NCBI GenBank assembly: GCA_027488265.1
Contig: JAIYCA010000017.1
Coordinates: 1 to 24,664 of the forward strand
From: Planctomycetaceae bacterium
GTDB taxonomy: Bacteria > Planctomycetota > Phycisphaerae > Phycisphaerales > SM1A02
Direction: 5' to 3'
Length of the DNA stretch: 24,664 bases
A program made the translations under genes and the position numbers. Positions 14,863 through 22,728 of this stretch are shown piece by piece. How positions within the stretch are numbered: the stretch's first letter is position 1; each line of letters begins with the position of its first letter. The notes beneath the pieces are model-generated. The model searched no databases. It saw nothing but the letters and a program-made list of their open reading frames with translations, and was not told the origin of the DNA.

Positions 14863-16032
14863 TCAGCGCGCGGCCGCCATGCGCGGGTAATCGTTGTAGC
14901 CGCGCGCGCAGTCGCCGTAGAACGTTGTGTCGTCCCACGGCGCGAGTTCGGCGTTCTCCGCGAAGCGCTCCGGGAGATCGGGATTCGAAATCGCGAGTCG
15001 GCCGAACGCGATCGCATCGCCGAGGCCGGCCTCGATATCTCGCTCAGCAGCGGCAACATCCGCACCGTAACCATTGAGCACGATCGGGCCGTTGAAACGC
15101 GCCTTCATTTCGCGCGCGAGTCGCTCGGAGAAGTGGCCGTTCCAGCCGTCCTTCCCCCAATAGTGGTTGAAGAGGTGGAGGTACGAGAGGCGACGCTTGC
15201 CGAGTTCCTCGGCGACACGCTCCATCAGCGCTTCGTCATCGTGGTGGTGCGGAAGATCGTTCGCGCTTCCCATCGGTGAAAGGCGCACGCCGACGCGCTC
15301 ATACGAGAACGCTTCGCCCGCGACGTCCACAACATGCATGAGAAGTCGCATGCGATTTTCGATCGAGCCACCCCACGCGTCGTCGCGCTGATTGAGGCTT
15401 CCCGAGAGGAACTGATTGATGAGGTACGAGTTCGCGGCGTGCACTTCGACACCGTCGAAGCCAGCGGCTTTCGCGCAGCTCACGGCGTGCGCGAAGTCAC
15501 CAATGACGCGCGCCATCTCGTGCGTTTCGAGCGCACGTGGCATGCTCGCTTCAACGCGCTCGCGGCGGCCATCGGCGTGGCGAATGCTGACGTATCCCTT
15601 CGAGCGCGCGGCGACGGGCGCGACCGGCGGCTGACCGTCAGGTTGATGCGCGACGTGGCTCACGCGACCGACGTGCCAGAGTTGGCAAAAGATGCGTCCG
15701 CCCGCGGCGTGCACGCGATCGGTGACGAGTTTCCAACCCGCGATTTGCGCTTCCGAGTAGACGCCGGGCGTCTGCGGGTAGCCCTTTCCTTCGGGAGAAA
15801 TCTGCGTAGCCTCGGTGATGAGCAGCCCGTACGACGCGCGCTGCGCGTAGTGCTCAGCCTGCAATTCGCCCGGAATGTCGCCCGGCTGCTGCGCGCGCTG
15901 GCGCGTGAGCGGCGCCATGAAGACGCGGTTCGGGCAAGCAAGCGAGCGCAGTGCGATCGGTTCGAGAAGGCGCGTGTGGTTCGAGTTTTGTGGCATGTCT
16001 TGTGGCATGTCTTGTGGCATGGCTTGCTGCAT
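14863..16032 (-). CDS. NADH:flavin oxidoreductase, old yellow enzyme family (NemA-like)
   Basis: The 389-residue protein is a full-length TIM-barrel FMN oxidoreductase of the OYE/N-ethylmaleimide reductase type. Visible family features: RVFMAPLTRQRA (37-48), CQLWHVGRVSH (116-126), GFDGVEVHAANSYLINQFLS (191-210) with the His198/Asn201 pair that binds the substrate, and WGGSIENRMR. These enzymes reduce activated alkenes, quinones or nitro compounds with NAD(P)H. The N-terminus has an in-frame MPQD tandem repeat (about 5-15), so the true start could be a later ATG of the repeat; the barrel begins at about LLEPIALRS. The protein looks cytosolic. It is divergent from the SYLF lipoprotein gene and may share a transcript with the zinc-ribbon gene downstream. 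Confidence 0.93.
   Translation of the reverse strand: MQQAMPQDMPQDMPQNSNHTRLLEPIALRSLACPNRVFMAPLTRQRAQQPGDIPGELQAEHYAQRASYGLLITEATQISPEGKGYPQTPGVYSEAQIAGWKLVTDRVHAAGGRIFCQLWHVGRVSHVAHQPDGQPPVAPVAARSKGYVSIRHADGRRERVEASMPRALETHEMARVIGDFAHAVSCAKAAGFDGVEVHAANSYLINQFLSGSLNQRDDAWGGSIENRMRLLMHVVDVAGEAFSYERVGVRLSPMGSANDLPHHHDDEALMERVAEELGKRRLSYLHLFNHYWGKDGWNGHFSERLAREMKARFNGPIVLNGYGADVAAAERDIEAGLGDAIAFGRLAISNPDLPERFAENAELAPWDDTTFYGDCARGYNDYPRMAAAR
15989..16024 (-). repeat. In-frame 12-bp tandem repeat (MPQD units)
   Basis: Three 12-bp units, the last with one change, lie in the 5' end of the OYE gene. Each unit carries an ATG, so several alternative starts are created. They encode MPQD/MPQ residues before the conserved barrel. 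Confidence 0.9.
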
Positions 16033-16174
16033 GGATCACGCGGGCGGCGCGCCCGCGGTGGGCGCACATCTTCGCAGGAAAGCGCACCACCGATGCGCCG
16101 CCACCCCGACTTCTCGCGAGCAATTACACTCGCTTGGCGTTGCTCCCTCCGACCATCACACGCCGTCTCGCGCT

Positions 16175-16744
16175 ATGAAACTCTTCACATCTGCCACGCT
16201 TTCCGCGATCGTTCTCGCCACAGCGATCGCTCCGCTCGCTTCTTGCAACACCGCGCCGAAGTATGCGAATCGCAAGTCATTTACGCTGGAAGCGAAAGCG
16301 GCTGAGTCGTGGTTTGAAGAGAACGTGAGCGGATTCCGAGAACAAGTCGGCAAGAGCGGCGGCTACATCATTTTCCCTGACATTGGCGAGTGGGGCGTCA
16401 TCTTCGTCGGTGGAACGTTCGGTCGCGGCGCGGTCTTCAGTGCCGATGGCACACAAATCGGCTGGGCGGCGATCAATCGCACGGCGCTTGGTGTCACGCT
16501 CGGCGTGCAAGGTCAGAAAATGGCGATCGTTCTCGAGAACGCAGACACGATGCGCAAGTTCAAAGATGGCACGTGGTCGGGCGATATCGCAGCAACCGTG
16601 GTTGCTGCGGAAGCTGGAACCGCTGCGTCGAAGCAATTCGATCGTGGCGTTGCGGTGTATGTTGGTGACCAGTCGGGTTTGATGGCGGGCGTTTCAATTG
16701 CGCTCTCGCACGTTCGTTATAAATCGCTCGCGGATCTTGAATGA
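16175..16744 (+). CDS. SYLF/Ysc84-domain lipoprotein
   Basis: The 189-residue protein has a clear lipoprotein signal with lipobox LASC (Cys24) after a 13-16-residue hydrophobic stretch. The mature part matches the SYLF (Ysc84 actin-binding, DUF500) family: AESWFEENVSGFREQVGKSGGYIIFPDIGEWG, the GGTFGRGAVF glycine turn, and the C-terminal VAVYVGDQSGLMAGVSIALSH. Bacterial SYLF proteins are thought to bind lipids; the exact role in bacteria is not established. It should sit on the outer side of the inner membrane or in the outer membrane. The start ATG 16175 has no strong ribosome binding site; the frame extends further upstream but the signal peptide fixes the start. It is divergent from the OYE gene, with about 140 bases between them. 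Confidence 0.85.
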   Translation: MKLFTSATLSAIVLATAIAPLASCNTAPKYANRKSFTLEAKAAESWFEENVSGFREQVGKSGGYIIFPDIGEWGVIFVGGTFGRGAVFSADGTQIGWAAINRTALGVTLGVQGQKMAIVLENADTMRKFKDGTWSGDIAATVVAAEAGTAASKQFDRGVAVYVGDQSGLMAGVSIALSHVRYKSLADLE

Positions 16745-16873
16745 CTCGCGCGGTGCGCATCACTCGTATTTGCATTGATTTCCTCCGCGAACGGCGCGCG
16801 GCCTTCGTTCGGCGAGGCGGCTCCGTTATCTTGCGTTTGCGCAGAAGCGAATGAGTCGCGTCGCGCGCCCAAC

Positions 16874-16880
16874 AGAGGAG
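16874..16880 (+). promoter_or_regulatory. Ribosome binding site of the Gfo/Idh/MocA gene
   Basis: AGAGGAG lies six bases before ATG 16887. It rules out the earlier in-frame ATG at 16851 and puts the Tat motif at the very N-terminus. Confidence 0.75.
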
Positions 16881-16886
16881 TATGAG

Positions 16887-18233
16887 ATGCAAGATCACAC
16901 CCGTCGCGAATTCCTCGCCTTGACCGCTGCCATCAGCGCCGCAGGGCTTGTTGCTCCCGAAGGTTTCGGCCTTCGCATGGCGTCTGCGCAAGAGGGGAAA
17001 GCGGGCGACGCGAAGTCGTCGGCATCCGCTGCGGGCGCGCAGGCTGCTGGCAAAGTTGTCCGCATCGGTCTTATCGGTTGCGGCGGTCGTGGATCCGGTG
17101 CTGCGAACGACTCACTCACCGCGAATCCCAACGTCAAACTCGTCGCGATGGCCGACATCGATCTCGCGAAGGCCAAAGCCGCGCGCGACGCGCTCAAGGA
17201 AGCGCACGGCGAGCGCGTCGACGTGAGCGATGAGCGCATTTTCGGCGGCATCGATGGCTACCAGAAGATCTGCGATTTGAAGGATGTCGATCTCGTGTTG
17301 CTCGCGACGGCGCCGGGCTTCCGTCCGATCCATATCGCGGCTGCGGTTGGCGCAGGTAAGCATGTCTTTGCGGAGAAGCCGGTGTGCGTCGATACGGCGG
17401 GCTACCACATCTGCTGCGCCGCGCACGATCTCGCCGCGAAGCAAGGCACCGCGATTGTCACGGGCACGCAGTATCGCCGCCAGCCGAGTTTCATCGAAGG
17501 CATCAAGCGCATTCGCGAAGGCATGATCGGCGAAGTCGTCGGCATGACCGCGCGTTACTGCTCGAACGGCATTTGGTACCGCGAGCGTCAGCCAGGCATG
17601 AGCGACATGGAGTACCAGATCTACAACTGGATGCACTTCATTTGGCTCTCGGGTGACCAGATCGCGGAGCAAGCGGTGCACAACATCGACATCATCCACT
17701 GGGTGATGGGCGGCCCGCCGACGCGCTGCTTCGCATCGGGTTCGCGCTGGAATCGCCCCGCCGACAGCGAAATGTGGGACTCGGTGTCCTGCGACTTCGA
17801 GTGGGCAAATGGAAAGATCTGCTCGTTCACCGGCCGCCACTGGCCGAATTCCGACAACCAACTCGACAACGTGGTGTACGGCTCGAAGGGCGTTGCGTAC
17901 TTGCGCGCGTTCGACGCGGGCACACAGATCTACGACCACTCGGGTAAGGAACTCTTCTCGATCAAGGGCAATCTCGGCGCTGCGTACCGACAAGAGCACA
18001 AGGAGCTCGTCGAGTCGATCAACGCGGGTAAGCCGATCGTCGAACTGCGCCAAACCGCCGAGAGTTCGATGATGGCCGTGATGGGTCGCGAGGCTGCGTA
18101 CTCGGGGCAAATCGCAACGTGGGACTTCATGACGACGAAGTCGAAACTCGATCTCATGCCGAAACTCTTGCAGATTCCAGGCGACGCGCCCGCGCCGTTC
18201 GTCCGAAAGCCAGGCGAGTATCGCTTGCAGTGA
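16887..18233 (+). CDS. Tat-exported Gfo/Idh/MocA-family oxidoreductase
   Basis: The 448-residue protein starts with a twin-arginine signal (TRREFLALTAA, residues 5-15). An Ala/Gly/Ser-rich linker (about 35-57) follows, then a Rossmann fold with GLIGCGGRGSG (61-71), the conserved EKP (163-165) that helps bind the nicotinamide, and HNIDIIHW (265-272), which contributes catalytic residues. Such enzymes oxidise or reduce sugars, inositols or derivatives with NAD(P) as a usually tightly bound cofactor. Tat export as a folded, cofactor-loaded protein is typical for planctomycetes, which carry many paralogues. The substrate cannot be told from the sequence. The start is fixed by a ribosome binding site six bases upstream. 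The gene is followed by a strong terminator 50 bases on. Confidence 0.92.
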   Translation: MQDHTRREFLALTAAISAAGLVAPEGFGLRMASAQEGKAGDAKSSASAAGAQAAGKVVRIGLIGCGGRGSGAANDSLTANPNVKLVAMADIDLAKAKAARDALKEAHGERVDVSDERIFGGIDGYQKICDLKDVDLVLLATAPGFRPIHIAAAVGAGKHVFAEKPVCVDTAGYHICCAAHDLAAKQGTAIVTGTQYRRQPSFIEGIKRIREGMIGEVVGMTARYCSNGIWYRERQPGMSDMEYQIYNWMHFIWLSGDQIAEQAVHNIDIIHWVMGGPPTRCFASGSRWNRPADSEMWDSVSCDFEWANGKICSFTGRHWPNSDNQLDNVVYGSKGVAYLRAFDAGTQIYDHSGKELFSIKGNLGAAYRQEHKELVESINAGKPIVELRQTAESSMMAVMGREAAYSGQIATWDFMTTKSKLDLMPKLLQIPGDAPAPFVRKPGEYRLQ

Positions 18234-18282
18234 GTTTCGCCTGAGAAAGGCGAAGACAAAAAGCAAGCCTGCAAAACAACAT

Positions 18283-18324
18283 GCGCGAGGCCGACGATCG
18301 AAATCGTCGGCCTCGCGCCCTTTT
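18283..18324 (+). terminator. Rho-independent terminator, 16-bp stem
   Basis: GCGCGAGGCCGACGAT (18283-18298), loop CGAA, and its exact complement (18303-18318) form a perfect 16-bp hairpin followed by CCTTTT. It ends the Gfo/Idh/MocA transcript. On the other strand the hairpin is followed by ATGTTGTTTTG, so it may also stop the convergent PEP-CTERM-like gene. Confidence 0.88.
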
Positions 18325-18357
18325 CTACCCTCCGCCTGCGTAGATATTCCCGCGATG

Positions 18358-19020
18358 TCAACTTCGACGACGGAAGAACACGAGCCCCGCGATACTCGCA
18401 GCGGCAAGTCCGAGCGTCTCAGGCAGTGGTGTCACGAGGACTTCTCCCACCACCTTGTCGCTGCCGCCGTCTTCGAAACCCCGAAATCGCGCCGCGAAAC
18501 CGTAGCCATTCGATGCATCAAAGAAACTGACATCCGACAGTGTGGCGAGCAGTGCATCGCTCCCAGAAACCCGAAACGAAAACGTGTTCGTCGTTCCGGT
18601 GGCGATGCCTCCAGTTGGCGAACCTCCGCCGAGCCAGTTGCCGCCAAGTGCTGCGCCAAAGTCGAAGTTTGGATAGGGGTGAGCAGACACATTGGTCGCT
18701 GCTCGCCACGACGCGCCCGGCGCGGACGCCAGCGAGAGGTTGACGCCATTCACGGCGTTGAACGCGAAGCCGGTGAGAAATCCGCCGTTCGCGGCGTTCG
18801 ACGTATTGGTGAGTGAGATTGCGAGCGTTCCCGTGCCTGAACCGAGATAGGTCCACGACATCGCACCCGTGAAACTCCCAAGGCCTTCGATGCCGTTCGA
18901 ATTCCCGAAGAGAAGCTCGCCAGGTGCGCTTGTTGCGATCGTCGCCGTCACCGCGGCGGCTGCGAGCGAAAGCCGCTTCGTTCGCTGGAAATCCGTTGTC
19001 CACGTCTGAGTCGTTTGCAT
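18358..19020 (-). CDS. Secreted protein with a PEP-CTERM-like sorting signal
   Basis: The 220-residue protein has an N-terminal Sec signal (basic RTKRLS then LAAAAVTATIATSAPG), a Gly/Ser/Asn-rich beta-type body and a C-terminal sorting signal at about 198-220: PLPET, a 14-residue hydrophobic span, then RRRS. This is a variant of the PEP-CTERM tripartite signal handled by exosortases, although the motif reads PLPE rather than the usual PxPEP. The signal should route the protein to the cell surface. The body, with SLTNTSNAANGGFLTGFAFN and similar strands, is not assigned to a known enzyme. ATG 19020 is preceded by GGGAG at seven bases. It is divergent from the TPR gene, 266 bases apart. Confidence 0.82.
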   Translation of the reverse strand: MQTTQTWTTDFQRTKRLSLAAAAVTATIATSAPGELLFGNSNGIEGLGSFTGAMSWTYLGSGTGTLAISLTNTSNAANGGFLTGFAFNAVNGVNLSLASAPGASWRAATNVSAHPYPNFDFGAALGGNWLGGGSPTGGIATGTTNTFSFRVSGSDALLATLSDVSFFDASNGYGFAARFRGFEDGGSDKVVGEVLVTPLPETLGLAAASIAGLVFFRRRS

Positions 19021-19286
19021 GCGTCTCTCCCTTCGATGCCCTCATCGGCCGCGGCGAATGCCACAGCACTCCGAATTGGACGGACACCGTAGAGAGGTCT
19101 TCGTGCGAAGTCGCGTGCGCGGACACGCGGATATGTCCGCGATTCGATTTGAAATCGCATGCGTTGCGTGGATCGTCGCGCAAATTTCCGCTGAGCTCTG
19201 CCGCAGAGAGACGGGAGACTTTCGCCAGATGCGCAGTGGCATGCTCGAAGTTCGCTTTGAGGAACGTCCGATCGGGAGGGCTTGGT
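19021..19286. other. Divergent intergenic region
   Basis: This 266-base stretch separates the PEP-CTERM-like gene (minus) from the TPR gene (plus) and should hold both promoters. No clear -35/-10 pair or operator was recognised. A 6-bp interrupted inverted repeat (GCGATT ... AATCGC) occurs near 19138-19157. Confidence 0.4.
19274..19280 (+). promoter_or_regulatory. Ribosome binding site of the TPR protein gene
   Basis: GGGAGGG lies six bases before ATG 19287. It selects this start over the open frame that extends back to 18924 antisense to the PEP-CTERM-like gene. Confidence 0.7.
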
Positions 19287-22200
19287 ATGCGGAGTGATCG
19301 TCCTTCGGGGAGTCATCTTTGGGGGAGTCGCATCTCGAGGCGTCGGCGTTCGAAGGTGAGGATCGCGATCGTGTGCGTCGTCGTCGCGGCGATTGTTGGC
19401 GGCGCAGCCGCTGCGCGCGCGTGGCGTCGATCAACGCAGGAGAAATCTGCTCGCCAGATCGGACTCGAGGCCTTCGAGCGGGGCGAGTGGGACACAACGA
19501 TTCGAAACCTGAGCCTTCTGGTCGCGCGAGAGGTGGCCGAGCCATCCGAATTACTCGCGTTTGCGCATGCGCGGATGCGCGTTCCACTTGATCGTGGCGC
19601 GCACATCGCGCAGGCCGTCGCGATGATCGATCGCGCGCGCACGCTTGGCGCCGATTCCGCACGCTGCGACTCCATGCTTCTTGATGCCTACGTCGAAGGA
19701 GGCATGCTTGCAGAGGCTCAGCGCGAGGCTGAACGCGTGCTTCTGCACGACGAGCGCCATCCGCAGGCGCGACGCGTGGTCGTTCACGCATACATCACAC
19801 GCGGTCGACTCGAGGATGCGGAGCGCGTTCTCCGCCGCGCGGTCGAACTCGAACCGACGGTGCTGGCCAATCGAGTTGCGCTCGCACGGATCTTGACACG
19901 ACGGATGCTCGATGAAGCGCTTGGCGGTAGGCCAGACGTGCTACGCGCAAAGGCGCTCGTCGACGAGATCTCTGCGTGGTCGCGCGAGGCTGAAGCACCT
20001 GCGGGCGTCGGAGAACTTGCGCAGGCGGTGGCACTCGAGCTTGGTATCGAGTCGCGAGAAGAGCTCGCTCCGCGCGTCGCTGGGTTCGAGTCGCCTGTCC
20101 ATTCGCGCGAAGAGGCAGAACTTCGTGCAGCTCTTCTCGATGCGGTTGGCCGGCGACACGACGCGGATCAGTTGTTTGCAGAGTTTCGCGCGCGCCTCTC
20201 CGCCGATGCGCCGATGCGCGTGGAGATCGCGCGGATCGAGTTTCGTCGCGCGGTCTTTGCGGGAGACCCGCGGGGAGCGAGACGTCTCCTTGAGAGCGAA
20301 CTTCGACGTCATGGCAATGGCGACGTAGTGGGCATCGATGTCGCGCTTGATGCGGTGCTCTGCATCGTCGATGGCCGCGATGCCGATCTTCGCGCGTTGA
20401 TTGCTGCGCATGGTCCGGTTTCGCGCGAAGTGGCTGCGTGGTTCGACGCCCTGCGCGCGTCGCTCGATGCAAAGGATCGGGCAGATCGCAGTCGACCACA
20501 CGAAGTCGACGTTGTTGCCGAGGCTGCGCTGCGGCTTGTCGAGGCGCAGCGCGCACTTCGGTCGGGTGTGCCGAACGAGGCGCTTCGTCGGGCTGACGAT
20601 GCTGTGTTGCTTGCACGAGGAAGGTTCGACGACGCAGAAGCGGTTGCGATCGAGTCACTCGTGCGACTCGGTCGTCACGATGAAGCGGTCGGGCGCGCGG
20701 AGAGGTTGGTCGAGGTGACAGCCGCGCGACCACAGGCTTTGGCATGGCGACTCTTTTGTGAGTCGTATGTGCGTGGAACGCGATCGCGCGAAGCGATCAT
20801 CGCCGACGCTCGGACAATTCTCGCATCGCCTGACGTAGGCCTACGCGCCTATGCCTGCGCGGCTGCAGCGCTCGGTGCGGCGGGAGAATCTGCGGAAGCG
20901 GCAGCGACGTTCGCGCAAGCGGTCGAGGCAACGGCTGTGGCAGAGGGGGACTGCGTGGCGCTCGCGGAGTGCGCGGTGCTACTCGCTCGCGCCTTCAACG
21001 ACATGACGCTCTTGCGCTCGGTGCGCGGAACGATCGCGCGCGACGCGGCCATCTTGTCAGACGATCGACGCTGGGCCCTTGCATGGATCGATGCGCTCGA
21101 CGCAGAACATCGGGGCGATGTGGCTCGAGCGCTCGATCTCCTGCGTGTCGCGGCAGGCGAAAATCGCCATCGCCTCGCAATTGCGGGCCAATTCGGCGAC
21201 TCACGAGGAGTCGAGGGTTCGGCTGCGATCCTGCGCGCTTCGCTCCCTGAAGGAGCGGCGATCGTGGCGGGGACGAGGGCTGCGCTTGAGGAACCGAAAC
21301 TCGCGGTTGATGCGGTCGGTGCGCTCGGGCGTCATGGTGCGCCGCAGGAACTTACGCTTGCTCGACTTCGCCTCGCGATCGCGCATCCGAGCGCGTTCGA
21401 TCTCGACAGCGTGCTCGTCTCTGCGGCAGAGGCGCGCCGTAAGGATCCGCTCGACGTTGAACTTCTCGCGGGGGTCGCTGGGCTCTTACTCGCAACGTCA
21501 CCGCCCGATCCTGCGCAGGCGCTCGCGGTGCTTGGAGACGCGATTCGCTTGGCGCCCAGTGACGAGCTTCTCCGAGAGCGCGCGATTGAGGCTGCGCTTC
21601 TTGCGGGTGAGATCACGCTGGCGCGTGAACATGCGGAAGCACTTTCGATGACATCGACGGCAGCGCGCTGGGCGCCGACCGCGACGAGATCGATGCATCT
21701 CGCAGCGATCGCGATTGCGGAGGGTGACGGTCACGCCGCGCTCGATGAACTCGATGCGTTCGATGAGTTCGAGAAATTGAAGGATTTCGAGCGGGTCTCG
21801 GCAGGCGATCCGTCAGGGATTCACGGCGAGCGCACGTTCGAACGAGAAACGCGAGCGATGCGCGCGATGGCGCTTGTTCTCATCGGCGATGTTGGTCGCG
21901 TCGAGATCTCAGAACTCGACGCGCGCGTCGTCCGCGTGTCGCGGATGATTCCGCGTGTAAGTCATCGTGCGCTTGTCGTCCGCTGCGTCGAATCTGCTGC
22001 GGATCCTGCACTCATTGCGCATCTTGCGGCCGAGTTTCTCCATCGAACCTTTGACCCAGAGATCGCATCGATGGCGCGTCTGGCAGCGACTCGAATACTT
22101 GAGCGCGAGGGCACCGATGCGGCAGGCGCGGCGATCGCGGCGTATCGGGCGGCGGTGGCTTGCGGCGACGACGCGCTCGCCGAAGTCGCGCGGCATGCGA

Positions 22201-22673
22201 TCCAAGTCGATCACAAAGGCGGTTGGGAGACGGCGCTTCGCCGCGAAGATGCGCTTGCGCGACTCACGCGAGATCCCGCGGAGGCCCGCCGCATCGCGCT
22301 CGAACTCCTCGCAGCGAATCAAGACGACGTCGAGGCGGCGCTCATCGCGGCGTCGGCCGCGATCGAACTCGGTGCGTCGACACCCGCGGACGAAGACCGC
22401 ATGAAGCGTGCGCCACGATCGCCTGAAGTCCATCTCATCGAGGCACGCATGGCGCTCCTTGCTGGACGCGAGCTCGACGCCCGCCGCGCCGCGCGCGATG
22501 GAATCGAACTTGCCGCGCGACGGGCCTATGTCGCCTTCGAGACGCGCGATGCGCTGCGTGTGATTGCCGAGATGAAAGCAACGGAAGCGCGCGTACCGCA
22601 AGAGCGGGTTGCTGAAGTCCGCACGAATGAGGTACGCGTGAGTGAAGCGCGGGTGACGAAAGTGCCTGAGTGA
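19287..22673 (+). CDS. Large TPR-like repeat protein with an N-terminal membrane anchor
   Basis: The 1128-residue protein has a basic N-terminus (SRISRRRRSK), one transmembrane helix at about 25-43, and then helical repeats for most of its length. TPR-like features: LEAFERGEWDTTIRNLSLLV, DAYVEGGMLAEAQREAERVL, HAYITRGRLEDAERVLRRAVELEP, and LGDAIRLAPSDELLRERAIEAALLAGEITLAREHAEAL. Such proteins are scaffolds for protein complexes, and this one should face the periplasm (or the outside of the inner membrane). The tail (about 1090-1128) is a degenerate repeat of EARV/EVR motifs rich in Glu and Arg. No catalytic domain was seen. The start is fixed by GGGAGGG six bases upstream. It is convergent with the hydrolase gene, 55 bases apart. 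Function unknown. Confidence 0.82.
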   Translation: MRSDRPSGSHLWGSRISRRRRSKVRIAIVCVVVAAIVGGAAAARAWRRSTQEKSARQIGLEAFERGEWDTTIRNLSLLVAREVAEPSELLAFAHARMRVPLDRGAHIAQAVAMIDRARTLGADSARCDSMLLDAYVEGGMLAEAQREAERVLLHDERHPQARRVVVHAYITRGRLEDAERVLRRAVELEPTVLANRVALARILTRRMLDEALGGRPDVLRAKALVDEISAWSREAEAPAGVGELAQAVALELGIESREELAPRVAGFESPVHSREEAELRAALLDAVGRRHDADQLFAEFRARLSADAPMRVEIARIEFRRAVFAGDPRGARRLLESELRRHGNGDVVGIDVALDAVLCIVDGRDADLRALIAAHGPVSREVAAWFDALRASLDAKDRADRSRPHEVDVVAEAALRLVEAQRALRSGVPNEALRRADDAVLLARGRFDDAEAVAIESLVRLGRHDEAVGRAERLVEVTAARPQALAWRLFCESYVRGTRSREAIIADARTILASPDVGLRAYACAAAALGAAGESAEAAATFAQAVEATAVAEGDCVALAECAVLLARAFNDMTLLRSVRGTIARDAAILSDDRRWALAWIDALDAEHRGDVARALDLLRVAAGENRHRLAIAGQFGDSRGVEGSAAILRASLPEGAAIVAGTRAALEEPKLAVDAVGALGRHGAPQELTLARLRLAIAHPSAFDLDSVLVSAAEARRKDPLDVELLAGVAGLLLATSPPDPAQALAVLGDAIRLAPSDELLRERAIEAALLAGEITLAREHAEALSMTSTAARWAPTATRSMHLAAIAIAEGDGHAALDELDAFDEFEKLKDFERVSAGDPSGIHGERTFERETRAMRAMALVLIGDVGRVEISELDARVVRVSRMIPRVSHRALVVRCVESAADPALIAHLAAEFLHRTFDPEIASMARLAATRILEREGTDAAGAAIAAYRAAVACGDDALAEVARHAIQVDHKGGWETALRREDALARLTRDPAEARRIALELLAANQDDVEAALIAASAAIELGASTPADEDRMKRAPRSPEVHLIEARMALLAGRELDARRAARDGIELAARRAYVAFETRDALRVIAEMKATEARVPQERVAEVRTNEVRVSEARVTKVPE

Positions 22674-22728
22674 TGTTGTTTGTGCGCAGCCTGCCCAGCG
22701 CGCGCGAGGTTCGCGGATTCACGGAGAG

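Noticed and set aside
15334..16305. Plus-strand ORF of 323 residues antisense to the OYE gene
   Set aside because: It is a shadow; the OYE frame carries all family motifs.
17112..18407. Minus-strand ORF of 431 residues antisense to the Gfo/Idh/MocA gene
   Set aside because: Long antisense ORFs are expected in GC-rich coding DNA. The product is Arg/Val-rich with no domain, while the sense frame is a full-length enzyme with a ribosome binding site.
18924..19286. N-terminal extension of the TPR protein
   Set aside because: This part lies antisense to the PEP-CTERM-like gene and in the intergenic region; the start at 19287 has a good ribosome binding site and is followed by a membrane anchor.
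19795..20745. Minus-strand ORF of 316 residues antisense to the TPR gene
   Set aside because: Very Arg/Pro/Ala-rich with no motifs; typical antisense artefact of a GC-rich gene.
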